From: Glycomyces sp. L485
GTDB lineage: Bacteria > Actinomycetota > Actinomycetes > Mycobacteriales > Micromonosporaceae
NCBI RefSeq assembly: GCF_022548875.1
Contig: NZ_JAKZEW010000020.1
Coordinates: forward strand, 1-64,000
Length of the DNA stretch: 64,000 bases
Direction: 5' to 3'
The translations under genes were made by a program, and so were the position numbers. Of the stretch, positions 24,966 through 32,669 are shown piece by piece (position 1 is the first letter of the stretch; each line of letters starts with the position of its first letter). The notes under the pieces are model-generated. The model saw only the letters and a program-made list of their open reading frames with translations, was not told where the DNA came from and searched no databases.

Positions 24966-27452
24966 GTGAGCCTCATCGACTTCCTGCCCGACACCGACCG
25001 ACCCGAACCCGACGACGTCTACGAGGCGTTCACGGCATGGACCGAAGACGCCGGCATCGCCCTCTACGAACACCAAGAAGAGGCCCTGCTGGCGATCTGC
25101 TCGGGCTCCAACGTCATCGCGGGCACCCCCACCGGATCGGGCAAGACGCTCATCGCCGCCGCCGCGCACTTCAACGCACTCGCCCACCAACGCACCTCCT
25201 TCTACACCGCCCCGATCAAAGCCCTGGTCTCAGAGAAGTTCTTCGAACTGTGCGAGCAGTTCGGCACCGACAACGTCGGCATGCTCACCGGCGACGCCGC
25301 CGTCAACCCCGACGCGCCCCTGATCTGCTGCACCGCCGAGATCCTCGCCAACCTCACCCTCCGCGAAGGCGCCGCCCTCGACTGCGACTCGGTCGTCGCC
25401 GACGAGTTCCACTTCTACACCGAACCGGACCGCGGCTGGGCCTGGCAAGTCCCCCTGCTGGAACTGTCCCGCGCACAGTTCACCCTCATGTCCGCCACCC
25501 TCGGCGACACCGCGTTCTTCGAAACCGACCTCACCCGCCGCACCGGACGCGAGACCGTCCTGGTAGCCGGATCGACCCGCCCGGTCCCCCTCGACTACGA
25601 ATACCGCAAAACCCCCCTGCACGAGACCGTCGAGAACCTCGTCAACCACGACCGGGCCCCCGCCTACATCGTCCACTTCACCCAAGCCGCCGCCCTGGAG
25701 ACCGCCCAGGCCCTCGCCAGCCTCAAACTGGTCGACAAAGACGCCAAGACCGCGATCAGCACCGCACTCGGCGGCTTCCGCTTCACCACCAAGTTCGGCG
25801 CCACCCTCTCCAGACTCGTGCGAGCGGGCATCGGCGTCCACCACGCCGGCATGCTCCCCAAATACCGCCGCCTGGTCGAACGCCTCGCACAACAGGGCCT
25901 ACTCAAGATCATCTGCGGCACCGACACCCTCGGCGTCGGCATCAACGTCCCCATCCGCACCGTCGTCTTCACCGGACTGGCCAAATACGACGGCCGCCGC
26001 ACCCGCCGCCTGCGCGCCCGCGAATTCCACCAGATCGCCGGCCGAGCCGGCCGCGCCGGCTTCGACACCGAAGGCTTCGTCGTCTGCCAGGCCCCCGAAC
26101 ACGTCATCGAAAACGAGAAAGCCCTCGCCAAATTCGGCAACGACCCCAAAAAACGCAAGAAGATGGCCAAGAAGAAACCCCCCGAAGGCTTCGTCGGCTG
26201 GACCGAGGAAACCTACTTCAACCTCTCCGAAGCCCAACCCGAACCGCTCACCAGCCGCATGCACATGAGCCACGCGATGCTCATCAACATCCTCGCCCGC
26301 GGCGGCGACGCCTTCAGCCACGTCCGAGACCTCATCGAAGACTCCCACGCCGACCGGCCCGCCCAACTGCGCATGGCCCGCACCGCCCTCACCATCGCCC
26401 GAACCCTCCGCGACGCCGGCATCATCGTCATCGACGCGGAATCGGTGAAACTCACCGTCGACCTGCCCGACCACTTCGCACTCAACCAGCCGCTCGCCCC
26501 GTTCGCGCTGGCCGCCCTCGCCCTGCTCGACCCCGAGGGCGAGGAGTACGCCATGGAGGTCGTCTCGGTCGTCGAGGCCACACTCGAGGGCCCCGGCCAG
26601 ATCCTGGCCGCGCAGCGCAGCAAGGCCAAAGGCGCCGCGATCGAGGCGATGAAAGCCGACGGCGTCGACTACTTCGACCGCATGAACCGCCTCGACGACG
26701 ACCAGATCGACTACCCCAAGCCCCTCGCAGAGCTCCTCGACGAAGCCTTCGACGCCTACAAGACCAGCCACCCGTGGGCCGCGGACTACCAGCTCGAACC
26801 CAAGTCGATCCTCCGCGAGATCTGGGAACAGCACATGAGCTTCGGGGAGTACATCGGCGTCTACGGCCTGCCACGCGCCGAGGGCCTGCTCCTGCGCTAC
26901 CTCTCCAGCGCCTACAAGGCCCTGATCCAGACGCTGCCCGAAGGCGCCGGCGGGCCCGAACTCGACGACCTGACCTCCTGGCTGGGCGAGACGATCCGCC
27001 AGACCGACTCCTCGCTCATCAACGAGTGGGAGCAGTTGACCAACCCCGCCGACCAAGGCGACGACATCGACGTCGGACGCCCGGCCCGGGCCTTCACCGA
27101 CAACGAGCGGGCCTTCGCGATCGCGGTGCGCAACACGGTCTTCCGACACGTCGAGCTCGCCGCCAACGACAAGCCCGCCGCGCTGGCCGCGTTGGAGACC
27201 GGCTGGCCGGAGTCGAAATGGGACCGGGCCTTGGAGGCGTATTTCGACGCCCACGACGACATCGGCACCACCACCAGGGCCCGCAGCGACGACTTCCTCG
27301 ACGTCCGCAAGGAAGGCCGCACCTGGACGGTGCGCCAGACCATCGACGACCCGGCCGGGGACCGCGACTGGGCCATGGTCTTCACCGTCGACCTCGACGC
27401 CAGCGACGAGGCCGGCGCCGTCGTCATGGGCATAGAGGACTTCACCGACTAG
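24966..27452 (+). CDS. DEAD/DEAH-box helicase with DUF3516 (Ski2-like)
   Basis: An 828-residue superfamily 2 helicase. Motif I is GTPTGSGKT, motif II is DEFH, motif III is SATLGD, and motif VI contains HQIAGRAGRAG. The C-terminal about 400 residues form the DUF3516 region common in actinobacteria. It should be an ATP-driven RNA or DNA unwinding enzyme. GTG 24966 is proposed: it sits just ahead of the SLIDFLPD sequence, and upstream codons are antisense/overlap with exonuclease paralogue 2. A second Ski2-like helicase, HelY, is at 47659. Confidence 0.92.
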   Translation: MSLIDFLPDTDRPEPDDVYEAFTAWTEDAGIALYEHQEEALLAICSGSNVIAGTPTGSGKTLIAAAAHFNALAHQRTSFYTAPIKALVSEKFFELCEQFGTDNVGMLTGDAAVNPDAPLICCTAEILANLTLREGAALDCDSVVADEFHFYTEPDRGWAWQVPLLELSRAQFTLMSATLGDTAFFETDLTRRTGRETVLVAGSTRPVPLDYEYRKTPLHETVENLVNHDRAPAYIVHFTQAAALETAQALASLKLVDKDAKTAISTALGGFRFTTKFGATLSRLVRAGIGVHHAGMLPKYRRLVERLAQQGLLKIICGTDTLGVGINVPIRTVVFTGLAKYDGRRTRRLRAREFHQIAGRAGRAGFDTEGFVVCQAPEHVIENEKALAKFGNDPKKRKKMAKKKPPEGFVGWTEETYFNLSEAQPEPLTSRMHMSHAMLINILARGGDAFSHVRDLIEDSHADRPAQLRMARTALTIARTLRDAGIIVIDAESVKLTVDLPDHFALNQPLAPFALAALALLDPEGEEYAMEVVSVVEATLEGPGQILAAQRSKAKGAAIEAMKADGVDYFDRMNRLDDDQIDYPKPLAELLDEAFDAYKTSHPWAADYQLEPKSILREIWEQHMSFGEYIGVYGLPRAEGLLLRYLSSAYKALIQTLPEGAGGPELDDLTSWLGETIRQTDSSLINEWEQLTNPADQGDDIDVGRPARAFTDNERAFAIAVRNTVFRHVELAANDKPAALAALETGWPESKWDRALEAYFDAHDDIGTTTRARSDDFLDVRKEGRTWTVRQTIDDPAGDRDWAMVFTVDLDASDEAGAVVMGIEDFTD

Positions 27453-27490
27453 ACGGTGAATCGAGGCCGAAACCGAAGGGAGCCGCCGAC

Positions 27491-27910
27491 GTGGCGCTGA
27501 ACGTCACCGATGACATCGTCATCCCCGAAAGCGAGCTGACCTGGCGGTTCTCCCGCTCCTCGGGGCCCGGCGGGCAGGGGGTCAACACGACCGACTCGCG
27601 CGTCGAGCTCGTCTTCGACCTGCGCGCGACCAAGGCGTTGCCGCCGGCGCTGGTCGAGCGTGCGCTGTCGCGTCTGTCGGGCCGGGTGGTGGACGGGACG
27701 GTGACGGTGACGGCCTCGCAGTTCCGTTCGCAGTTGCAAAACCGGCGCGCGGCGGCCGAGCGGCTCGCCGAGCTGCTGCGCAAGGCCATCGCGGCGCCGC
27801 CGCCGGCTCGGCGGGCGACCAAGCCGTCGAAAGGGGCGAAGCGGCGGCGGCTGGAGTCGAAGCGGCGCCGGTCGATCGTCAAGCGGTTGCGGCGCGACAC
27901 CGACGACTAG
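27491..27910 (+). CDS. arfB: Alternative ribosome-rescue factor / peptidyl-tRNA hydrolase ArfB
   Basis: A 139-residue ICT1/YaeJ-type hydrolase. The catalytic GGQ motif is residues 27-29 (SSGPGGQGVN), followed by the release-factor-like domain and a basic C-terminal tail (KPSKGAKRRRLESKRRRS) that binds the mRNA channel of stalled ribosomes. It hydrolyses peptidyl-tRNA on non-stop complexes. GTG 27491 follows a GAAGGGAG ribosome-binding site. It lies 38 bp after the helicase; its stop shares CTAG with the convergent oxidoreductase. Confidence 0.94.
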   Translation: MALNVTDDIVIPESELTWRFSRSSGPGGQGVNTTDSRVELVFDLRATKALPPALVERALSRLSGRVVDGTVTVTASQFRSQLQNRRAAAERLAELLRKAIAAPPPARRATKPSKGAKRRRLESKRRRSIVKRLRRDTDD

Positions 27911-28899
27911 GTCATGGTGATGACGATGTTGCCGCGGGCGTGGTGGCCGTACATGTGGGCGACCGCTTTCGGGGTGTCCTCGAGCGGGTAGGCGTGGTCG
28001 ATGACGGCTTCGATCGCGCCGGTTTCGAGGAGTCCGGCGATGGCGGTGAGCCTGTCGCGGGTGAAGTCGCCGTGGATGAAGCGCACGTCGGCGCGGCGGA
28101 GCAGCCCCAGGAGGTAGGCGCGGCCCATACGCCCGAGGCCGGCGAGCATGCCGCCGGTGTTGCCGACGCTGTTGGGCATGAGGACCCCGCCGGGCGCCAG
28201 CGCGCGGGCGGCGCGGCCCGGCGGATGGTTGAGGACGTTGTCGAGGATGGCGTCGTAGCGTTCGGAGCCGGCGGTGAAGTCGGTCCGGGTGTAGTCGATG
28301 GCGTGGTCGGCGCCGAGGCGGCGGACGGTGTCGAGGTTGGCCGGGCCGCAGACGGCGGTGACCTCGGCGCCGAAGTGTTTGGCCATCTGGATCGCGAAGG
28401 TGCCGACGCCGCCGGAGGCTCCGTTGACCAGCAGGCGCGTGCCTTCGCGGACGGGTGCGGTATCGCGCACCGCCACAAGGGCTGTCAGGGCCGACATGAC
28501 CGAGGCGGCCGCCGCCTCGAAGGTGACGCCGGCGGGTTTGGGGATGAGATTGGCGGCCGGGGCGACGGTGTACTGGGCGAAGGTGCCGGCGGTGGCCATC
28601 GTGCTGGTCCACAGGGTGCCGAAGACCTCGTCGCCGGCCTTGAGGTCGGTGACGCCCTCGCCTGCGATCTCGACGACGCCGGCGACGTCGGTGCCGCGCA
28701 CGGCGCCGCCCCGGGGCGGGCGGGCATTGCCGCGCAGGAGGTAGGGGACGCCGGCGACGGCGATCCAGTCGGGGGTGTTGACGCTCGTGGCCCGCATGCG
28801 CACCAGCACTTCGCCCTCGCCGGGCGAGGGACGGTCGATGTCAGTCAGTCGCAGCACCTGCTCGGGTGCGCCGAAGCGTTCCTGGACGACGGCCTTCAT
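27907..28899 (-). CDS. NAD(P)-dependent alcohol dehydrogenase / quinone oxidoreductase
   Basis: A 330-residue MDR-family enzyme. The GroES-like half has MKAVVQERFGAPEQVL, then GTDVAGVVEIAGEGV; the Rossmann half has the NADP loop VNGASGGVGTFAIQMAK. Structural and catalytic zinc ligands are absent, which places it with the zinc-independent quinone oxidoreductases. Two palindromic boxes lie just upstream (28918-28955) and a TetR gene follows on the same strand, so it is probably repressed by TetR and induced by a small electrophile. Confidence 0.9.
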   Translation of the reverse strand: MKAVVQERFGAPEQVLRLTDIDRPSPGEGEVLVRMRATSVNTPDWIAVAGVPYLLRGNARPPRGGAVRGTDVAGVVEIAGEGVTDLKAGDEVFGTLWTSTMATAGTFAQYTVAPAANLIPKPAGVTFEAAAASVMSALTALVAVRDTAPVREGTRLLVNGASGGVGTFAIQMAKHFGAEVTAVCGPANLDTVRRLGADHAIDYTRTDFTAGSERYDAILDNVLNHPPGRAARALAPGGVLMPNSVGNTGGMLAGLGRMGRAYLLGLLRRADVRFIHGDFTRDRLTAIAGLLETGAIEAVIDHAYPLEDTPKAVAHMYGHHARGNIVITMT

Positions 28900-28917
28900 G
28901 GCCCCTCCTCAGGTTTC

Positions 28918-28955
28918 CTTACGATGTAAGACTCACGGTAGTCTTACTGCGTAAG
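28918..28955 (-). promoter_or_regulatory. Twin TetR operator boxes of the oxidoreductase gene
   Basis: Two 13-bp palindromes of the form CTTAC-NNN-GTAAG occur at 28918-28930 (centre GAT) and 28943-28955 (centre TGC), 25 bp centre to centre. They sit 18 bp before the oxidoreductase start. A third related box lies upstream of the TetR gene. Confidence 0.75.
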
Positions 28956-28985
28956 GCTGTCGAGCGCGGGCCCCGGACCGACACT

Positions 28986-29681
28986 TCAGGACGCGACCCG
29001 CAACCGCTCGAGACCGTCGAGGATCAAATCGAGCCCGAACTCGAACTCAGCCTGAAAATCGCACCAGCCCAACCGCCCGCTCACCCCATGACTCGCCTCG
29101 GCTGCCATCGCCGCCAAATGCGGGACCTCGACCGCCATCGCCGCCAGCGCCTCCTCCGCCCCCTCCCCCGGCGGCTCGAACAACTCCTGCGAGAACCCCA
29201 ACGCCCGACTCCCCAGCGCATGCAAGGCCCGATGCCCCAGGTCGTAATCGAACCCCCCGCGGCGCATCAGACCGAGCACGCCGTCGTAGTAGCGCACCAC
29301 CGCCAGACTCGTACCCCGGCGCGTCTCGAACACCCCCGGCGCCCACGGATGGCACAACAGCACCTCACGCGCGGCCAAGACCCGCATGCGCATCGCCCGC
29401 CGCCAGTCGTCCTCCGGCGCAGGCGATGCGAGACCGGCCACCGCCCGCTCGATCTCGGCCATGACGACCTCGACCAGACCGTCGAGAACCGCCTCCTTGT
29501 TCGCCACATGGTGGTACAGCGACATCGCCTCCACCCCCAGCGACTCGGCCAGACTCCGCATCGTCAGCGAACCGACCCCCCGCGCGTCAGCCAGCGCGAC
29601 GGCCGCGCCGAGGACCCGCTCCCGGCTCAGACGGACCTGCCGATCGACCCTCGACTCCTCACGTGTCGCCACAGCGCACAC
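28986..29681 (-). CDS. TetR/AcrR family transcriptional regulator
   Basis: A 231-residue regulator. The N-terminal HTH reads SRERVLGAAVALADARGVGSLTMRSLAESLGVEAMSLYHHVANKEAVLDGL. The C-terminal ligand domain (residues about 80-225) resembles the TetR_C type with long helices. It is encoded just upstream of the oxidoreductase on the same strand. Boxes of one palindrome type occur in front of both genes, so it likely represses both. The inducer is unknown. Confidence 0.9.
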   Translation of the reverse strand: MCAVATREESRVDRQVRLSRERVLGAAVALADARGVGSLTMRSLAESLGVEAMSLYHHVANKEAVLDGLVEVVMAEIERAVAGLASPAPEDDWRRAMRMRVLAAREVLLCHPWAPGVFETRRGTSLAVVRYYDGVLGLMRRGGFDYDLGHRALHALGSRALGFSQELFEPPGEGAEEALAAMAVEVPHLAAMAAEASHGVSGRLGWCDFQAEFEFGLDLILDGLERLRVAS

Positions 29682-29700
29682 CCCCTCCTAGCGACGCTAC

Positions 29701-29713
29701 CGTACAGCGTAAG
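29701..29713 (-). promoter_or_regulatory. Putative TetR autoregulatory box
   Basis: CGTACAGCGTAAG differs at one position from the CTTAC-NNN-GTAAG boxes upstream of the oxidoreductase. It is 19 bp before the TetR start (29681), where repression of its own promoter would be expected. Confidence 0.55.
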
Positions 29714-29784
29714 AACCGCCCGGCCCCGGCAGCGGAACGCGGCCAGACGACAGGATTCGAACAACCACCTTCAACAATGAGGCC

Positions 29785-30405
29785 TCAATCCACCGGCAAC
29801 TCGACACGCAGCTCCCCCACCGCCTCAACCACCGCCGCACCAGCAGTCCGCCCCGCCAACCACGCACCCAACACACCCGCATCAACACACGCCAGATCGA
29901 ACACCACCGCCGACCCGAACACCACATCGACCAGACGAACATCCCCCCGGGCCCGCAACTGCCCTTCAAGACTCCCCGCCCAAACATAATCGACCACCAC
30001 ACGCAACCGCGTCCACCAAGCCAACGCGACAGAACCGGCCCCATCCACCGCATCAGACACCGAAGCACCATACGCACGCACCAGACCACCAGCACCCAGC
30101 TTGACACCACCGAAATAACGCGTGACCACCGCGAGCGTATCGGTCAACTCCCGACCACGCAGCACCTCAAGCATCGGCGCCCCCGCCGTCCCAGCAGGCT
30201 CACCATCATCAGCCGACCGCTGAACCGCCCCTCCATCGAGGACGTACGCAGTGCAATTGTGCGTCGCATCCCAATTCGCCCTGCGATGCGCCGCGATCAA
30301 CTCCCGCACCCGCACCTCATCGGCCACCCGATACAACGTGCACACGAACCGCGACCTGTTCACGACCGTCTCACCGACAAACCCGTCGACAGCGATAATG
30401 CGCAC
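29785..30405 (-). CDS. YigZ/IMPACT family protein (UPF0029)
   Basis: A 206-residue protein. The IMPACT domain is clear: ANWDATHNCTAYVL, then SADDGEPAGTAGAPMLEVL and VVTRYFGGVKLGAGGLVRAYG. The C-terminal about 75 residues match the DUF1949 domain. The family is widespread in bacteria and relates to yeast Yih1, which dampens Gcn2; the bacterial role is unsettled. It is 4 bp downstream of the truncated response regulator and co-oriented. Confidence 0.9.
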   Translation of the reverse strand: MRIIAVDGFVGETVVNRSRFVCTLYRVADEVRVRELIAAHRRANWDATHNCTAYVLDGGAVQRSADDGEPAGTAGAPMLEVLRGRELTDTLAVVTRYFGGVKLGAGGLVRAYGASVSDAVDGAGSVALAWWTRLRVVVDYVWAGSLEGQLRARGDVRLVDVVFGSAVVFDLACVDAGVLGAWLAGRTAGAAVVEAVGELRVELPVD

Positions 30406-30409
30406 AGCC

Positions 30410-30805
30410 TCAGCCCACGACCCCGTGCTCCAACAAACGCACCGACACCGACGCCTCCCCGTCAGACGCCGCCCGCACCGCCTCCACCAGCAACGTCGGA
30501 CCCGAATCCTTCAACAAGAACCCCGTCGCCCCCGACCGCAGAACCCCGTACACATACTCATCGGTATCCGGACCCGACCCGATCACCCCCGACAACAACG
30601 ACCGAGCCGCCTCCAACCCGTCAAGACCCGGCAACCGAATATCGAACGAACACACATCCGGACGGTGGCACCGCGCCGCCGCAACGGCCTCCACGCCGTC
30701 GGCGGCAACGGCCACCACCTCCATGTCCGGTCGAGCGTCGATGATCGCCCGAAACCCGGCCCGCACCATCTCCTGATCATCGGCGATCAGCACTCGAATC
30801 GTCAC
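30410..30805 (-). pseudogene. Truncated NarL/LuxR-type response regulator (receiver only, shortened)
   Basis: A 131-residue frame from GTG 30805. The receiver has Asp9-Asp10, the phosphoacceptor Asp55 (SFDIRLPGLDGLEAARSLL) and the LKDSGP segment of the fourth/fifth strands. The Thr-containing strand normally before DEYVY is replaced by GVIGSGPDT, and the DNA-binding HTH is missing altogether (the protein stops at LLEHGVVG). It may be a degraded regulator or a free-standing receiver, but loss of the phosphorylation-switch Thr argues against signalling. The start overlaps the preceding membrane protein gene by 4 nt. Confidence 0.6.
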
Positions 30806-31146
30806 ATGTGAAGGCTATCGCCCACCCCGACCAATTCGAGCTCACCCGTGGTCGTCAGCATCGCGGTAGTGGCCGCGCTGGCGGCCGTCGCGGCCGCGAC
30901 GGCTTCGCGGTGTCGGATGATGAGTGTCACGCTGACCATGATCAGCCACGACATCTCGAGGATGATGAGTCCCCAGTCGGCGCCCATGATGGCCGACGCG
31001 AGGAGGATGACGCCGCCGCAGGCGACGATGAGCAGCGATACGGGTTGAGTGGCCGTGATTCGCCGCGTCTGAATCAGCAGGTAGTTGGCGACGCAGAGCA
31101 GCGCACCGCTGATCTGCAGAACCATGCGCAGGTCAATGTCCGGCAT
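30802..31146 (-). CDS. CBU_0592-type small membrane protein
   Basis: A 114-residue protein with three transmembrane helices (about 7-27, 37-55 and 60-80): LRMVLQISGALLCVANYLLI, SLLIVACGGVILLASAI and GLIILEMSWLIMVSVTLII. The LLCVANYLLIQ opening resembles the CBU_0592 family of short membrane proteins. Role unknown. The gene is 3' overlapped by the truncated response regulator (GTGA). Confidence 0.65.
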   Translation of the reverse strand: MPDIDLRMVLQISGALLCVANYLLIQTRRITATQPVSLLIVACGGVILLASAIMGADWGLIILEMSWLIMVSVTLIIRHREAVAAATAASAATTAMLTTTGELELVGVGDSLHM

Positions 31147-31195
31147 CGGCAGGTTCTTTCTGTGTCATGGGTGGAAAGGAGGAAGCGAGGGCACA

Positions 31196-31221
31196 CCGAA
31201 GCGGCGGCGCTGCCGCTTCGG
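31196..31221 (-). terminator. Hairpin between the zinc-ribbon and membrane-protein genes
   Basis: A perfect 10-bp stem (31196-31205 with 31212-31221) and 6-nt loop, about 40 bp after the zinc-ribbon stop on the minus strand. A smaller GGAAC/GTTCC hairpin (31236-31248) precedes it. No T-run is present, so it may be a terminator aided by other factors or an RNA stabiliser. Confidence 0.5.
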
Positions 31222-31261
31222 GTGGAAGGGATTTTGGAACGAGGTTCCGAAGTTCTCGGCG

Positions 31262-31453
31262 CTAGGCGGTGGTTGCCTTCGCCACAGGTCGGCTCCGGGC
31301 CGTCACCACGGCCGTGGCTCCGCGCAGCACCCTGGTCTGGAGCGACCCGCAGGCGCAGCGCGTCCACATGGTGACGCCCGACGGCGTGGGATGGACTGAC
31401 ACGGTCGTTACCGGTTCATCATCGGGCCAACCGCAAAATGGGCAGCGCAGCAT
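31262..31453 (-). CDS. Small zinc-ribbon protein
   Basis: A 63-residue protein beginning MLRCPFCGWPDDEPV and later WTRCACGSLQTR; the CxxC and CxC pairs form a zinc-ribbon knuckle. A strong AGGAGGAA ribosome-binding site lies 7 bp before ATG 31453, which decides this start and strand against the overlapping plus-strand frame. Such small proteins are often nucleic-acid-binding. It is divergent from the LysR gene. Confidence 0.65.
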   Translation of the reverse strand: MLRCPFCGWPDDEPVTTVSVHPTPSGVTMWTRCACGSLQTRVLRGATAVVTARSRPVAKATTA

Positions 31454-31565
31454 GGGCCATTCCTCCTCACAGGATGTCTTGAGAACATTGGGATCGTGCG
31501 GGTCGACGCCCGCTGGTACCAACGGTAAGGCCTCATTCGGGCGGGCCACAAGACGGCGACAGCCC

Positions 31566-31580
31566 GAGTTTGCGAAACTC
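31566..31580. promoter_or_regulatory. Candidate LysR-type operator
   Basis: The palindrome GAGTTT-GCG-AAACTC lies 41 bp upstream of the LysR start and within the divergent region before the zinc-ribbon gene, where an autoregulatory LysR site would be expected. Confidence 0.45.
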
Positions 31581-31620
31581 ATCGTGAAGCAATGGCTTAA
31601 GCGTCCAGGGAGCTGCTGAA

Positions 31621-32568
31621 TTGATCGATCTGCGTCGTCTCCATGTGCTGCGCGCCATCGCCCACCACGGGACCGTCTCCGGTGCGGCGAAGTCGCTGCA
31701 CATGTCGACCTCGGCCGCCTCGCAGCAGATCCGGCTGCTGTCCAAGGAACTCGGGGTCCCGCTCCTGGAACCGGTCGGGCGGCGCGTGCGCCTTTCGTCG
31801 GCCGCGCAGATCCTCCTGGCGCACATCGACGCCATCGAGGCGATGTGGCGCCTGGCCGAAGCCGAGCTCCAGGCCACCGAGGGCGAGCCGTCCGGGCTGC
31901 TGCGGCTGTGCGGCTTCCCCACCGCGATCGCGACGCTCCTGGCGCCGCTGGTCGACCGGGCCCGCGACCGCTACCCGGCGATGGAGCTGCGTCTGCGCGA
32001 GACCGAGGCCTCGGAGAGCTTCGACCTACTCTTCGCGGGTGAGGCTGATCTCGCACTCGTCGAGGCCACCCCCGAGAACCCGCCTCCCGAGGACATCCGA
32101 TTCGACTCCCAGACGGTCTTCAACGACCCGTTCGACCTCGTCGTTCCCGGCGGACACCCGTACGCCGGGGCCGAGTCGGTCGACCTGCGGTCACTGGAGC
32201 GCGAGCCGTGGGTGATCGGCGTGCCGGGTTCGATCCACCGCCGGCATGTGCTCACCGCCTGCTCGAACGCCGGATTCCGGCCTACGGTGGTCGGCGAGGC
32301 GCGCGAATGGACGGTGATCGCGGTCATGGTCGCCCACCACCTCGGGGTCGCACTCATCCCCCGACTGGTCGACCTACCGCCCCACCTCGACCTCGTGCGC
32401 GTGCCCGTCAGCGGTCCGTTCACGCCTTTCCGCCATTTCCGGGCCGTCACCCTGCGCGGCGGCCAGCGCCGCCCGGCGGTCTCGGCGGTCATGGAGCTGC
32501 TGGACGAGCTGGTCCGTGAAGCCGAGGGCATCGGCCGCGCCGAGGAGCCCTTCCACGAGCTGCCCTGA
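31621..32568 (+). CDS. LysR family transcriptional regulator
   Basis: A 315-residue regulator. The N-terminal HTH (3-60) is LRRLHVLRAIAHHGTVSGAAKSLHMSTSAASQQI; the substrate-binding domain follows from about 92. The start is TTG 31621. It precedes the MurA-like gene by about 100 bp in the same direction, and has a palindrome upstream. The effector cannot be read from the sequence. Confidence 0.9.
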   Translation: MIDLRRLHVLRAIAHHGTVSGAAKSLHMSTSAASQQIRLLSKELGVPLLEPVGRRVRLSSAAQILLAHIDAIEAMWRLAEAELQATEGEPSGLLRLCGFPTAIATLLAPLVDRARDRYPAMELRLRETEASESFDLLFAGEADLALVEATPENPPPEDIRFDSQTVFNDPFDLVVPGGHPYAGAESVDLRSLEREPWVIGVPGSIHRRHVLTACSNAGFRPTVVGEAREWTVIAVMVAHHLGVALIPRLVDLPPHLDLVRVPVSGPFTPFRHFRAVTLRGGQRRPAVSAVMELLDELVREAEGIGRAEEPFHELP

Positions 32569-32669
32569 ACCACAACGGCCCCAAGCGCACCCCACTGGCA
32601 CGCCGAGAGTGGCACAGGCAGTGGCGGTGATCACCGATGCTGGTGCCGCCCGTCCGCTAGTCTGACGCC

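Noticed and set aside
25037-27910. 957-codon frame joining helicase region and ArfB
   Set aside because: Only codons from 27491 encode ArfB; the rest is the +1 shadow of the helicase, rich in Arg/Pro.
29745-29790. tRNA-like T-arm (GTTCGAATCC on the minus strand) before the YigZ stop
   Set aside because: No D-arm, anticodon stem or acceptor pairing could be built around it, so it is a chance or decayed match.
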